The position numbers and the translations under genes are program-made. From Muribaculaceae bacterium (GTDB taxonomy: Bacteria > Bacteroidota > Bacteroidia > Bacteroidales > Muribaculaceae): a stretch of 10,360 nt of DNA. The stretch is from contig JAFZSS010000249.1 of NCBI GenBank assembly GCA_017619255.1, positions 1-10,360 on the forward strand, read 5' to 3'. Positions 1 to 8,244 of the stretch are shown one piece after another; within the stretch, counting starts at the first letter, position 1; every line of letters begins with the position of its first letter. The notes below the pieces were generated by a model. That model searched no databases, was not told the DNA's origin, and was given only the letters and a program-made list of their open reading frames with translations.

Positions 1-406
1 ACACCTTCTTGCACGCACTGTAGATGTCGTCCTGGATGGGCTTGATGAGCGACTGACGCTTCTTGAAAAGCTCACCCTGCGGGCCGAAGTACTTGTATTG
101 CAGCTGCTGGGCCTCTTTCTCCTTCTCGGTGATCTCGGTCTCTTTCTTCTTCTTCTGGTCATCGGTCAGGAACACCATGTCGGCTTGATAGTTCTTGTAC
201 ATGGTATCGGCTTCCTTCTTGAGCTCATCGACCTCACGCTGCCAGCGCTGCGAAACCTGGTTGAGTTGTTCGTTTGCCATTTCATAGGCGGGAATGTTCT
301 TCAGGACATACTCCATGTCCATCAGAGCGAACTTCTGCGCATTAGCGGCCATAAAGCCAGCGACAAGCGCCACTGCGATCAATGCTATTCTCTTCATATT
401 CTTCAT
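1..406 (-). CDS. ompH: OmpH/Skp-family periplasmic chaperone (3' end cut by window)
   Basis: Skp/OmpH proteins are periplasmic chaperones that hold unfolded outer-membrane proteins on their way to BamA. The visible 135 codons start with a classic signal peptide (KNMKR, a hydrophobic run to about residue 20, then ANA before a Gln at 24). After this comes FALMDMEYVLKNIPAYE, which is typical of the OmpH family N-terminus, and then a long charged Lys/Glu/Gln-rich coiled-coil segment from about residue 50. The start at 406 is ATG. A second in-frame ATG at 397 would shorten the protein by three residues and is equally possible. No Shine-Dalgarno is visible. The gene lies 83 bases downstream of bamA on the same strand, the usual place for ompH in Bacteroidales. 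The C-terminal end runs off the window, so full length and the presence of a second ompH copy cannot be judged. Confidence 0.9.
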   Translation of the reverse strand, partial: MKNMKRIALIAVALVAGFMAANAQKFALMDMEYVLKNIPAYEMANEQLNQVSQRWQREVDELKKEADTMYKNYQADMVFLTDDQKKKKETEITEKEKEAQQLQYKYFGPQGELFKKRQSLIKPIQDDIYSACKKV

Positions 407-489
407 TTATATATTTATATGTTGTTTGTTTAAAATCGACTTTTAGACTGACTGGGCTGCAAATCGTTTATTCGTTTAACTTAAATTCG

Positions 490-3159
490 TTAAAATTCCT
501 GGCCCAGCACAAAGTGGAAGTTGCTGCCGCCTTTCTCACCATAAACCTTGTCGAAACCGTAGCCCCAGTCGATACCCATCATACCGATCATCGGCAGGAA
601 GATGCGTGCACCCACACCCGCCGAGCGCTTGATGTTAAACGGATTAAAGTCCTTGACATCGGTCCATGCATTACCGCCCTCAACGAACACGAGGGGATAG
701 ATGGTGGCGCTCTGCGAGAGCATCAGGGGGAAGTGCAATTCCAACGCAAAACGGTCGTAGGCATATCCTTCACTGCCGTAAGGCGTGAATGCACCATTCT
801 CATAACCGCGCAGGGCGATGGTCTCGGTGGCATAGGTATAAGAGCCCGACATACCGTCACCACCCACATAGAAGGTCTCGAACGGTGACTTCAGCCACTT
901 GTTCCAGCTGCCCAACAGACCGAAGTCGGCACGGGTCATCAGCACAAGGGTCCAGCGGCCATCGGGGTCGGTGAGCGGTGTGTAGGTGCGAGCCTGGAAC
1001 TTAAGTTTCCAGTACTCGATCCACTTGTAAAGTTCCTTCTTGGAAGCTTCGGTAGTGCTCTCGCTCAATGCCTTCCAGTTCTTCTTACCGAACAGGCTGG
1101 CGGGAGGCGTGGCATTGAAACTCAGCGTGAAAGTGCTTCCCTTGCGGGTATAGAGCGGGTTGTCGATACTGCTGCGCGACAGGGTCAAACCCAGCACAAT
1201 CGAGTTGGATACACCATTCTTCATATAATAGAGGTACTCCCAGTTCTTGAGGCTGTACCACTGGTAACTCAGGCTGGCCATGAAAGTGAAGTAGTCATCG
1301 GGCCACTTCAAGCGCTTACCGAAGCCCACCGTCACACCTGCCATCTGCAGATACTTATTGGGGTCGTAAGCGTTCTCGTAATAGTTGCTGGTGCCATAAC
1401 CACCGTAGCCATAGCCATAACCATAGCCGCCCATGCCATAGTAATTGTTGTAATAATTGTACATGGCATTTTGGTATAACTGGCTATAGTAAGAAGAGTT
1501 GATACCTGTCTGGCGGCTGTAGAAGGCCGATACCGACAACGAGTTGGGGCGCTTGCCGCCAAACCACGGGTCAAGGAACGACACACTGTAAGCCTGGTAG
1601 TACTTGGCGTTGGTCTGGGCGCTGATCGTGAAGGTCTGGCCCTTGCCCTGTGGGATAAGGCCCTTATAGGACGACGGATGCAGCAGATTTTGTATCGAGA
1701 AATTGGTAAACTTCAGCGAGGCCTTGAGAATGACACCGGTCTGTCCCCAACCCGCACTGAGCTCAACCTGATCGTTGGCCTTGCTTTCCAGGTTCAGGAT
1801 AATGTCCACGGTACCGTTGTCGGGATTGGGCTCAGGACGGATGTCCATCTTCTCGGGATCGAAGTGACCCGTCTGTGCAATCTCGCGGGCCGAGCGCACC
1901 AGATCTTCCTTGGAGAACAGGTCGCCGGGACGCACACGCAGTTCGCGACGCACGACTTTCTCATACAGTCGGTCGTTACCGTTGATGACAACCCTGTTGA
2001 TACGGGCCTGCTTGCCTTCATACATGCGCAATTCCAAGTCGATGCTGTCTCCCTCGATTTTGGTCTCGATAGGAACAAGCTGATAGAACAGATATCCGTT
2101 ATTGAGGTAGAGGTTGGACACGGCGTCGTCATCATCCTGAGTGCGCTTGGTGAGCAACTTCTGGTTATACACATCGCCCTTTTTGATGCCCAAGATCTCA
2201 TCAAGGATCACCGATGGATAGACAGTGTTACCCACCCAGGTGATGTCCGAGATATAATAGCGCTTACCCTCGTTCACGGTGAGATAAACATCAACGCTCT
2301 TCTCGTCATAGGGTGCAACGCTGTCCTTCACGATGACAGCGTCGCGGTAACCTTTCTCGTTATACTTGTCGATGATAAGCTGCTTGTCGGTCTCGTAGTC
2401 GCTCTGGACAAACTTCTTCTGCGAGAAGATTTTCCACAAGCTCTTCTTCTCGTTGGTCTTCTTCATGGTGCGCTTGATCTTGCTGTCGCTCAGCACTTCA
2501 TTACCATCGACATAAATCTTGTGCACCTTGATTTTCTCATGCTTGTCCACATTGATGTTGACAATCACCTCATTCTGCTTGCTCAGATCGGGCACTTGAA
2601 CGACCTCGCAGGTCGCTTGGCCAAAGCCCTTGTTGGCATAGTACTTCTCAACAATGATTTTGATACGGTCGGCGATGTTGGGTGTCATCTGGCTGCCCGG
2701 CTGAAAACTCAGGCGTTCCATGATGTCTTTCTTTTCACCGCTCTTCATGCCATTATAATTCACCTGGGAAACGCGAGGCTGCTGACGCAGGTTAAACACC
2801 AGCCAAGCTTGGTCTTGATAAATTTTCTCCACCTGGATCTGCACCTTGGAGAACAAGCCCTGACGCCAAAAACGCTTAGCGGCACTCTTGATGTCTTCAC
2901 CAGGGATATCAACCCGCTGTCCTACAGCAAGGCCCGAATAACCGATGATGATGCTCTCATCATAGTTATCCACGCCCTCGACACGGATTCCAGCGATCTC
3001 ATATTTTGTGGGAGTGCCCGTGAAGATGATTTTCGGATTATATATGGTATCGTTGACCGTTTGCATGTCCTGGGTGGCAGCCACCGTTGGCAGGGCCATT
3101 GCCAAAGCCAGCAACGACAATAACTTGTGCTTGATATTCATTGATGAAATAATCTTCAT
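490..3159 (-). CDS. bamA: BamA, outer-membrane protein assembly factor
   Basis: BamA is the essential Omp85 barrel that inserts beta-barrel proteins into the outer membrane. The 889 residues read as a signal peptide (about 1-29), five POTRA domains (roughly 53-127, 128-207, 208-298, 300-382, 384-458) and a C-terminal barrel from about 462. Supporting motifs are the loop-6 LRGYE (783-787, equivalent to the VRGF motif of E. coli) and a final strand ending in Phe889 (FHFVLGQEF), the usual barrel signal. At 889 residues it is longer than E. coli BamA, partly because of a Gly/Tyr-rich stretch (557-598) in what aligns by hand with extracellular loop 3. The ATG at 3159 overlaps the uppS stop codon as ATGA, suggesting translational coupling. 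A later in-frame Met (residue 7) would also leave a good signal peptide. Identity is very secure; the exact start is less so. Confidence 0.96.
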   Translation of the reverse strand: MKIISSMNIKHKLLSLLALAMALPTVAATQDMQTVNDTIYNPKIIFTGTPTKYEIAGIRVEGVDNYDESIIIGYSGLAVGQRVDIPGEDIKSAAKRFWRQGLFSKVQIQVEKIYQDQAWLVFNLRQQPRVSQVNYNGMKSGEKKDIMERLSFQPGSQMTPNIADRIKIIVEKYYANKGFGQATCEVVQVPDLSKQNEVIVNINVDKHEKIKVHKIYVDGNEVLSDSKIKRTMKKTNEKKSLWKIFSQKKFVQSDYETDKQLIIDKYNEKGYRDAVIVKDSVAPYDEKSVDVYLTVNEGKRYYISDITWVGNTVYPSVILDEILGIKKGDVYNQKLLTKRTQDDDDAVSNLYLNNGYLFYQLVPIETKIEGDSIDLELRMYEGKQARINRVVINGNDRLYEKVVRRELRVRPGDLFSKEDLVRSAREIAQTGHFDPEKMDIRPEPNPDNGTVDIILNLESKANDQVELSAGWGQTGVILKASLKFTNFSIQNLLHPSSYKGLIPQGKGQTFTISAQTNAKYYQAYSVSFLDPWFGGKRPNSLSVSAFYSRQTGINSSYYSQLYQNAMYNYYNNYYGMGGYGYGYGYGGYGTSNYYENAYDPNKYLQMAGVTVGFGKRLKWPDDYFTFMASLSYQWYSLKNWEYLYYMKNGVSNSIVLGLTLSRSSIDNPLYTRKGSTFTLSFNATPPASLFGKKNWKALSESTTEASKKELYKWIEYWKLKFQARTYTPLTDPDGRWTLVLMTRADFGLLGSWNKWLKSPFETFYVGGDGMSGSYTYATETIALRGYENGAFTPYGSEGYAYDRFALELHFPLMLSQSATIYPLVFVEGGNAWTDVKDFNPFNIKRSAGVGARIFLPMIGMMGIDWGYGFDKVYGEKGGSNFHFVLGQEF
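1366..1491 (-). repeat. Gly/Tyr-rich low-complexity insertion inside bamA
   Basis: This stretch encodes BamA residues 557-598, dominated by Tyr, Gly and Asn, with a core of alternating Gly-Tyr at about 576-589. At the DNA level the core (about 1394-1440 on the plus strand) is a degenerate hexamer run with units such as CATAGC and CATAAC, which could expand or contract by slippage without breaking the frame. By hand alignment with E. coli BamA it sits between barrel strands 5 and 6, in extracellular loop 3, and so would face the outside. Confidence 0.75.
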
Positions 3160-3917
3160 TTTTCGTCATTAACCTGTTCGCTCGTTTTACCGTAACGGCG
3201 CTCACGCGCTTGGAAGTCGGCTATGGCGTCGACAAAATCCTCCTTGGTGAAATCGGGCCAATATTTTGAAGTGAAGTAAAGTTCGCTATAAGCTATCTGC
3301 CACAACAGATAGTTGCTCACACGCAGGTCACCGCCCGTGCGGATGAGCAGGTCTGGGTCAGGCATATCGCGCGTTGCGAGGCGCGACGACAGCATTGCGT
3401 CGTCGATGGTGGCGGGGTCGAGCGTTCCGGCAGCTGCCTCAATCGCCAACTCACGGCACGCTTCGACAATCTCCCAACGCGACGAATAACTCAATGCCAA
3501 ACACAGCACGAGGCCTGTGCAATGACCAGTATCCTCCATGCACTTGCGCAGACGGTTGGCGGCAAAAGCGGGCATGCGTTCCATGTCGCCGATGGCAGTC
3601 AAGCGCACATTGTTCTTGATCAAGTCGGGCGTCTGCTTCTCAATGCTTACCACGATGAGATTCATCAGGGCATCAACCTCATCCTGAGGACGGTTCCAGT
3701 TCTCGGTCGAGAAAGTGTAGAGCGTCAAGTATTTCACGCCCACCTCACTGGCTATTTCCGTTGCCTGACGAACGGTATCGACACCATTCTCGTGGCCGAA
3801 ACTGCGCTCTTGGCCATGCTGCTTTGCCCACCGTCCATTGCCGTCCATGATGATGGCGACATGGCGTGGGATGCGCGTCGGGTCGAGCTGTTGTATTTTG
3901 TCACTGAGTGTTGACAT
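3156..3917 (-). CDS. uppS: Isoprenyl transferase (undecaprenyl diphosphate synthase)
   Basis: UppS is a cytosolic cis-prenyltransferase that adds isopentenyl units to farnesyl diphosphate, making the undecaprenyl carrier used for peptidoglycan and surface glycans. The 253-residue protein has the usual family length. It shows [14 protein letters not shown] with catalytic Asp at 25, the GHENG segment at 41-45, [14 protein letters not shown] (65-78) and [10 protein letters not shown] (193-202), followed by [12 protein letters not shown] with the conserved Glu at 212. SYSSRWEI (143-150) stands where E. coli has NYGGRWDI, so this substrate-region loop differs from the proteobacterial enzyme. I chose the ATG at 3917, which is 10 bases after the upstream stop and gives a normal N-terminus. 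The open frame extends to 4019, but that extension overlaps the preceding gene and resembles no family member. The stop overlaps the bamA start by four bases. Confidence 0.96.
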   Translation of the reverse strand: MSTLSDKIQQLDPTRIPRHVAIIMDGNGRWAKQHGQERSFGHENGVDTVRQATEIASEVGVKYLTLYTFSTENWNRPQDEVDALMNLIVVSIEKQTPDLIKNNVRLTAIGDMERMPAFAANRLRKCMEDTGHCTGLVLCLALSYSSRWEIVEACRELAIEAAAGTLDPATIDDAMLSSRLATRDMPDPDLLIRTGGDLRVSNYLLWQIAYSELYFTSKYWPDFTKEDFVDAIADFQARERRYGKTSEQVNDEK

Positions 3918-3927
3918 TGCGTTATTG

Positions 3928-4596
3928 TTATTCAATATAGTTACACTTGATGCACCGCTTGCCGAACTCATAAGTCGCTGAGAACATGGCAAAGCTGTAC
4001 CAGTCGGTGTTCTTGGCAAAAGAGTGCTTGATGCCGAACAAATCGCTCAGGTGATCGATGCGGTCACTGAACTCCTTGCGCATCGTGAACTCAAAGCCCA
4101 AGTTCAGGCGGTCCTTGAACTTGTATTTCACACCGATTCCAATGGGAATGGTGAAAGAGGCCTGGTTGTGACCGTTGCTGATAGCGAACACGAAACCCAC
4201 ACCGGCCACCATGTAAGGAGAGATGGGCTTATATTTCTTATAAGCCGGACCGCGGCCGAAGTTCAGGAAGTTGAACTCGGCAGTCAAGCCCAAATCAATA
4301 AGGCTCGAGGAGAAACTATATTGTTCACCGTCGGGGAACTGGGTCTCGATGTCCAGGCTGTTGCCACTGATGCTGGCATAGTTCAGGTTCGCCTTGAATG
4401 CCCAGCGGCTGTTGTGGGCATAACGGAACATTCCACCGCCGGTGACACCGGGATGCCTGAACACATTACCATTGTTCACATCGCCCAAGTAGCCTGATAT
4501 GCCCAAGGTCGGGCCCACCTCATACTTGTACTGCTGGGCTGCTGCCGGCATCACGACAAACAGGGCAATAAGGACTATATACAGTAATCTCTTCAT
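3928..4596 (-). CDS. Predicted outer-membrane beta-barrel protein, DUF6089-like
   Basis: Function is unknown. The 222 residues start with a clear signal peptide ([15 protein letters not shown], then PAAA before QQ at 21-22). The rest is alternating hydrophobic/polar strands rich in Gly, Tyr and Phe, including a GYLGD segment at 35-39 and a C-terminal FGKR with two Cys (215 and 218). That pattern suggests a small 8- to 10-strand outer-membrane barrel. I recall DUF6089 as the family found before uppS-bamA in many Bacteroidales; the assignment rests on that memory, the position and the general look. I chose the ATG at 4596, five bases after the upstream stop. An in-frame TTG at 4605 would overlap that stop but only adds three residues to the signal peptide. 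Its place between a surface lipoprotein and uppS-bamA hints at a role in outer-membrane biogenesis, which is inference only. Confidence 0.82.
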   Translation of the reverse strand: MKRLLYIVLIALFVVMPAAAQQYKYEVGPTLGISGYLGDVNNGNVFRHPGVTGGGMFRYAHNSRWAFKANLNYASISGNSLDIETQFPDGEQYSFSSSLIDLGLTAEFNFLNFGRGPAYKKYKPISPYMVAGVGFVFAISNGHNQASFTIPIGIGVKYKFKDRLNLGFEFTMRKEFSDRIDHLSDLFGIKHSFAKNTDWYSFAMFSATYEFGKRCIKCNYIE

Positions 4597-4601
4597 GTCA
4601 C

Positions 4602-6092
4602 TCAATAAACCGGGGTGTTAGTCATGCGCAAATACACACCACGCCACACATTGGGCAACAACGACTGTTGGTCATTATAGCCGCCAAACAGGTATAAATA
4701 CGGGCATTCCCATGTAGTGATGGCCGACTGAACTCGGGTGTTTGCGCCAGAGGCCGTCAAAGTCTCATTGTAAACAAATGCCTGTGCACCATAGAACTTA
4801 GGCATATGTTCCGGCTGACACAGCGTTGAATCGCCAACTGACCAAGTGACGCCCTGAGTGTTGGACAGGTATATTGAGCCATTGAGGCTGCCATCACTGC
4901 GCTTGCCTCCCATGACATATAATGTCTCCTGCCGAGTGTAGTGGCGGACGCCACTGGCTGTACGGTAAGTATAGTAGGAGAACAGGGTCGCATCGGTCAA
5001 AGCAGGGAGAACTGAACTGTGGATGTTGTTTATTTTACCCCACTGGCTGCCATCATAACCCCAAACATCACTAAGGACACGGCCCTCGCTGTCCACGCCG
5101 CCCACAATCATGACCTGAGCAGAAAGGGTCCACTGGTTGTTCGCCTGAATCATATTCGAGGCATGTGCTATGGGGAATCCGTCCTCTACAGCGTTCGAAA
5201 CAAAGCCCTCAGTATGGGGATACTCGTCATGATAATAGACACCATTGTCACCTGTCACGCCCAGCACCCTGTCATCATAAGTGCCAAGCAGGCTATACCA
5301 GGTCACGCCGCAGGAAGTCCATTCGGTGCCGTCAGTCGAAGTGTAAAGAACGCCATCGACATCAAGTATATACAATGCCGACGATGTAGCGACAAGCGTC
5401 TGTACCTGAGGCACAAACAGCATGTTTACCAACTGAGTGTCCCACATTCCCTGATTGGGGGCAGCAGCCGTGAGAATAGTGCATTGACTGCCGTCATAGG
5501 TCAGGATGCGATACACATCGCCCTGCTTCACTGCCTTGTGGCCCATGAGGTTGCTCTGGTAGCCCGGGAGGTCGCGTCTCCATGATTGGGGAAACACAAG
5601 TGAATCAGGATTGACCTTATGGACGAGAACCTTGATATCATAATCCTTGACTTGTGATTGGTCGGCCGATGTCACCGTCAACACTGTCTTTCCGGTGAAG
5701 TCCAGACTCTTGGTCATCGAGGTCGTGTAATTGATGGTCGTGTCGGCCTGCTCGGTGGCGCCGGTGATGTTGAAGACTGCCGAGTTTACAGTATTCAAAA
5801 AATTCACCGTAACTTTGAGAGCGCTTATATCGGTGCCAACAGGAAGTGAGTCAGCATTGTAAATCAAGCCATTGTCATAATCAATGGTAAAATGAACCGA
5901 ATCCAGGTTGGCGAGCACATCGGCATCAGCCTGAAGAGAAAAACTGGTCACCAGTGTGGTCTGCTCGCTCTCGCTGTAGGTATAAACCGTATTATCGTCA
6001 TCGTCCTTATCATTACATGAGATGAGTGCGGGAAGCGACAGTAGCATGAGAGCCATCGCCAATACAAAGTATAATGGAGCTTTATTAATCAT
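4602..6092 (-). CDS. Predicted surface lipoprotein with kelch/Asp-box beta-propeller, DUF6242-like
   Basis: Function is unknown. The 496-residue protein opens with a lipoprotein signal peptide ending in ALISC, with the lipidated Cys at 26. CNDKDDDDN follows; an acidic run directly after the Cys is the Bacteroidota signal for export to the cell surface. Residues about 45-160 look like an all-beta domain. Residues about 165-496 look like a beta-propeller: kelch-type Gly-Gly pairs occur at 331-332 (MIVGG), 395-396 (YVMGG) and 470-471 (YLFGG), each followed by a Trp or aromatic strand, and Asp-box-like turns at 252-258 (STDGTEW) and 410-417 (SNTQGVTW). The ATG at 6092 is chosen because it begins the signal peptide; the open frame extends to a TTG at 6134. 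It is the first gene of the DUF6089-uppS-bamA cluster, with five bases before the next ATG. The DUF6242 name is from memory and less certain than the lipoprotein and propeller reading. Confidence 0.8.
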   Translation of the reverse strand: MINKAPLYFVLAMALMLLSLPALISCNDKDDDDNTVYTYSESEQTTLVTSFSLQADADVLANLDSVHFTIDYDNGLIYNADSLPVGTDISALKVTVNFLNTVNSAVFNITGATEQADTTINYTTSMTKSLDFTGKTVLTVTSADQSQVKDYDIKVLVHKVNPDSLVFPQSWRRDLPGYQSNLMGHKAVKQGDVYRILTYDGSQCTILTAAAPNQGMWDTQLVNMLFVPQVQTLVATSSALYILDVDGVLYTSTDGTEWTSCGVTWYSLLGTYDDRVLGVTGDNGVYYHDEYPHTEGFVSNAVEDGFPIAHASNMIQANNQWTLSAQVMIVGGVDSEGRVLSDVWGYDGSQWGKINNIHSSVLPALTDATLFSYYTYRTASGVRHYTRQETLYVMGGKRSDGSLNGSIYLSNTQGVTWSVGDSTLCQPEHMPKFYGAQAFVYNETLTASGANTRVQSAITTWECPYLYLFGGYNDQQSLLPNVWRGVYLRMTNTPVY

Positions 6093-6131
6093 TCTCTTTA
6101 CTATCGTAGTTCGTTCTTTTATTACAAACGG

Positions 6132-6139
6132 CAAAATTA
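6132..6139 (-). promoter_or_regulatory. Candidate -7 box for the surface-lipoprotein/bamA cluster
   Basis: On the minus strand this reads TAATTTTG, an exact match to the Bacteroidota -7 consensus TAnnTTTG, 39 bases before the ATG at 6092. No TTTG is present at the usual -33 distance, so the match is half a promoter. It sits in a 201-base gene-free stretch and is the nearest candidate for transcription of the downstream cluster. Confidence 0.45.
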
Positions 6140-6206
6140 CAAAAAAATTCCGTCACACACGGGAATTTTCTTATTAATAATGTCTGCCGATGCTATTTGT
6201 GGGGGT

Positions 6207-6214
6207 CAAAGATA
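6207..6214 (-). promoter_or_regulatory. Second candidate -7 box upstream of the cluster
   Basis: On the minus strand this reads TATCTTTG, also an exact TAnnTTTG match, which would give a leader of about 110 bases for the gene starting at 6092. There is no clear -33 TTTG at the expected spacing. It may be an alternative start site or chance in AT-rich DNA. Confidence 0.3.
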
Positions 6215-6229
6215 GTACATCAGGGGCAC

Positions 6230-6278
6230 ACGGGACACACCCGTTAAAGATAATAAACGGTAAAATGCGGTTTTTTAC
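6230..6278 (-). terminator. Weak hairpins downstream of ribD
   Basis: Two short inverted repeats follow the ribD stop. One is GTAAAA/TTTTAC (6260-6265 with 6273-6278, loop of 7), an all-but-AT stem. The other is ACGGG/CCCGT (6230-6234 with 6240-6244, loop of 5), a GC-rich 5-bp stem. Neither is followed by a good T-run on the minus strand, so they are at best a weak transcription end signal. Confidence 0.2.
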
Positions 6279-6293
6279 ACCTTTTTAACTTGA

Positions 6294-7337
6294 TTAAACC
6301 GTGAGGGAGGGTCTGATAACATTAATGATGTTTCCGTCGAGACAGTAACGGGCCTCTTGGCAACCGTCAATCAGCGGCGCTGTGACACCTTGTCCCACCC
6401 GGCGCGGACTGACCTCGACACGCGCTTCGTCCCATGCATGGGCGTCAATGAGTCCTTGCAGGACCTTTGCACCGCCCTCGACCATGACACTGGTCACTCC
6501 ACGGCGATACAAGTCCTCGAGCCAGGAGGAGGGATTAGTCGTGTCCATCTTGACATATTCCACCGCACCGCAGACCTCGTTTCTGATGCCGTTATAGACG
6601 ATGGTGGGCAACCCGTCGGAAAGGAGATTCAGATTTCCGGCAACCGACAAATCCCGTGATAACACCACACGCAGCGGCGACTTGCCTGGCCAATATCGCG
6701 TGGTCAGCGACGGATTGTCGATGAGGGCTGTCGCGGCCCCCACAACGATAGCGTCACACAAGGCACGCTGGCGGTGCATCAGGCACATTGTCGCTGGTGT
6801 GGACATGCGGAGAGGGTTTTCCCCGGCATCAGGCGGCAATGCGATGAAGCCATCAGCGGTCTGAGCCCACTTGAGTTGCACCCACGGGCGGCCAGTGGTG
6901 TGTGCGGTCATGAAACGGTGGTTCAATGCACGGCATTCCTGCTCCAACAAACCGACAGTGACCTCTACCCCAGCCTCGCGAAGCATCGCCACACCACGGC
7001 CCGACACCTTGGCAAAAGGATCAAGGCAGCCCACGACAACACGGGGAATGCCTCGCTCGATAATCAAGCGGGCACACGGTGGCGTCTTGCCATAATGAGA
7101 ACACGGTTCAAGGGTCACATATAGTGTGCTGTCTTTCAGTAGTTTTTCTTCCTTTACTGAAGCCACGGCATTGACCTCGGCATGTGCCTCTCCGCACTTG
7201 CGATGCCATCCCTCGCCGATGATTGTGCCATCAGAATCCACAATCACCGCGCCCACCATGGGATTTGGCGAGGTGTGGCCAGCCCCAAGGCGTGCCAGCT
7301 GCAACGCTCGGCGCATGTATTTCTCGTCAATGACCAT
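6294..7337 (-). CDS. ribD: Bifunctional riboflavin biosynthesis deaminase/reductase RibD
   Basis: RibD carries out two successive cytosolic steps of riboflavin synthesis: deamination of the diaminopyrimidine made from GTP, then NADPH-dependent reduction of its ribose side chain. The 347 residues have the normal length. The N-terminal deaminase (about 1-145) has TSPNPMVGAVIV (22-33), the HAE zinc/proton-shuttle motif (52-54) and PCSHYGKTPPC (78-88), giving zinc ligands His52, Cys79 and Cys88. The reductase (about 150-347) has KWAQTADGFIA (156-166), a DNPSLTTR segment (207-214) and VEGGA (286-290). Start is ATG at 7337, eight codons before a second Met. The gene lies 64 bases downstream of prmC on the same strand, without an evident promoter of its own, so it is probably read from prmC. 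No FMN riboswitch is visible upstream. Confidence 0.96.
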   Translation of the reverse strand: MVIDEKYMRRALQLARLGAGHTSPNPMVGAVIVDSDGTIIGEGWHRKCGEAHAEVNAVASVKEEKLLKDSTLYVTLEPCSHYGKTPPCARLIIERGIPRVVVGCLDPFAKVSGRGVAMLREAGVEVTVGLLEQECRALNHRFMTAHTTGRPWVQLKWAQTADGFIALPPDAGENPLRMSTPATMCLMHRQRALCDAIVVGAATALIDNPSLTTRYWPGKSPLRVVLSRDLSVAGNLNLLSDGLPTIVYNGIRNEVCGAVEYVKMDTTNPSSWLEDLYRRGVTSVMVEGGAKVLQGLIDAHAWDEARVEVSPRRVGQGVTAPLIDGCQEARYCLDGNIINVIRPSLTV

Positions 7338-7348
7338 GAATTTTTGTT

Positions 7349-7361
7349 TCTAGTCCCTAGA
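7349..7361. repeat. Short inverted repeat in the prmC-ribD spacer
   Basis: TCTAG, a 3-base loop and CTAGA form a 5-bp stem within the 64-base spacer, close to the ribD start. It may affect the ribD leader RNA or be chance. Confidence 0.3.
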
Positions 7362-7383
7362 TTCTAATAGTATGGAATATCTA

Positions 7384-7397
7384 TAGGAGTACTCCTA
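7384..7397. repeat. 14-base perfect palindrome after prmC
   Basis: TAGGAGTACTCCTA is its own reverse complement and begins just beyond the prmC stop, in the spacer before ribD. It lacks a loop and a T-run, so it is not a standard intrinsic terminator. The surrounding CCTAATTCCTAACTTC-like bases look like low-complexity Bacteroidales intergenic sequence. An operator half-site pair is possible but unsupported. Confidence 0.45.
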
Positions 7398-7401
7398 ATT
7401 C

Positions 7402-8244
7402 CTAACTTCTCACTCCAGTGGCAAAGCGCACCTTGCCGTAGCTATCTTCAATGATGCGCACCTCGCCAAAACCGCACTCTTCGAGCAGTCGCTTGATCTC
7501 ATTGCCAAAGCGCTGATTGATCTCCAAATACAAGTGGCCAGCGCGCTCAAGTGACTGGGCGGCATAGGGCACAATCGCCTTGTAGAACAACAACGGATCA
7601 TTATCGGGCACGAATAACGCTTGCCCTGGCTCATAATCCAGCACATTGCGATCCATCGCCTCGCGTTCGCCCCAGCAGATATACGGGGGATTGCTTACGA
7701 TGATGTCATAGCGGGCAGGGGGCTGAGGGGTGAGCATGTCGCTCTCGAAGAAGCGCACCTTGACCTTGAGCGCTGCAGCGTTTTCACGCGCCACCTCAAG
7801 GGCATCACGCGAAACATCCAACGCATCCACTTGAGCAAACTTCAATGCCCTGGCTAGTGAGATGGCAATACAGCCACTACCCGTGCCCATGTCAAGGACC
7901 CGTAAGTCGCTGCCTGGGTTCTCATCAACAATCATGTCGACCAACTGTTCAGTCTCGGGACGCGGGATAAGCACAGCGGGTGTCACCTTGAAACGGTGGC
8001 CATGGAAACGGGCGCTGCCCACAATGTATTGCAACGGCTCGTGGCGTTGCAGGCGAGCAATGATCTCGGCAACGCGCTGTGGAGCAAAGTCAGGCAACTC
8101 GCTCTCTTGCCGCAAAGCGACATCCACCGGGTCATAGTTAAACACATCCTCACAGATGACACGAATCATCGCTTGCACTTCATTAGGCTCGGCAACACCA
8201 GCCAAGCCGTTCCTGAGTTGTTCTATCGCTTCTTTAAGTATCAT
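7402..8244 (-). CDS. prmC: Peptide chain release factor N5-glutamine methyltransferase PrmC
   Basis: PrmC (HemK) methylates the Gln of the GGQ motif in release factors RF1 and RF2 using S-adenosylmethionine, which speeds translation termination. The 280-residue protein has the family length and layout: a helical release-factor-binding N-terminus (about 1-85), the conserved LIPRPETE (92-99), the SAM-binding LDMGTGSG (117-124) and the catalytic SNPPY (184-188), which contacts the substrate Gln. The start at 8244 is fixed by an in-frame TAA nine bases upstream; the next Met is residue 26, inside the family's conserved N-terminal domain. A -7-like box ends only four bases before this ATG, so the transcript may be nearly leaderless. 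The gene is divergent from the cytochrome bd operon, separated by 122 bases, and probably shares a transcript with ribD downstream. Confidence 0.96.
   Translation of the reverse strand: MILKEAIEQLRNGLAGVAEPNEVQAMIRVICEDVFNYDPVDVALRQESELPDFAPQRVAEIIARLQRHEPLQYIVGSARFHGHRFKVTPAVLIPRPETEQLVDMIVDENPGSDLRVLDMGTGSGCIAISLARALKFAQVDALDVSRDALEVARENAAALKVKVRFFESDMLTPQPPARYDIIVSNPPYICWGEREAMDRNVLDYEPGQALFVPDNDPLLFYKAIVPYAAQSLERAGHLYLEINQRFGNEIKRLLEECGFGEVRIIEDSYGKVRFATGVRS

Noticed and set aside
98..433. Hydrophobic 111-codon open frame on the plus strand at the left end
   Set aside because: It is the complement of the Lys/Glu-rich coiled coil of ompH, where reversed AAG and GAG codons read as Leu and Phe, and so is a composition artefact.
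1678..3123. A 481-codon open frame on the plus strand, opposite bamA
   Set aside because: It lies wholly inside bamA on the other strand, has no signal peptide or recognisable motif, and a Leu/Ile/Val/His/Asp-rich composition expected from reading bamA codons backwards. Long antisense frames like this arise from codon bias.
3918..4019. A 34-residue N-terminal extension of UppS
   Set aside because: It overlaps the end of the DUF6089-like gene and resembles no UppS N-terminus. The ATG at 3917 sits 10 bases after that gene and gives the normal family length.
6093..6134. Upstream TTG start for the lipoprotein gene
   Set aside because: It would place 14 polar residues before the signal peptide and overlap the best -7 box. 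The ATG at 6092 begins a proper lipoprotein signal.
6230..6244. GC-rich hairpin as a firm intrinsic terminator of ribD
   Set aside because: The stem is only five pairs and no T-run follows on the minus strand, so it is listed only as a weak candidate.
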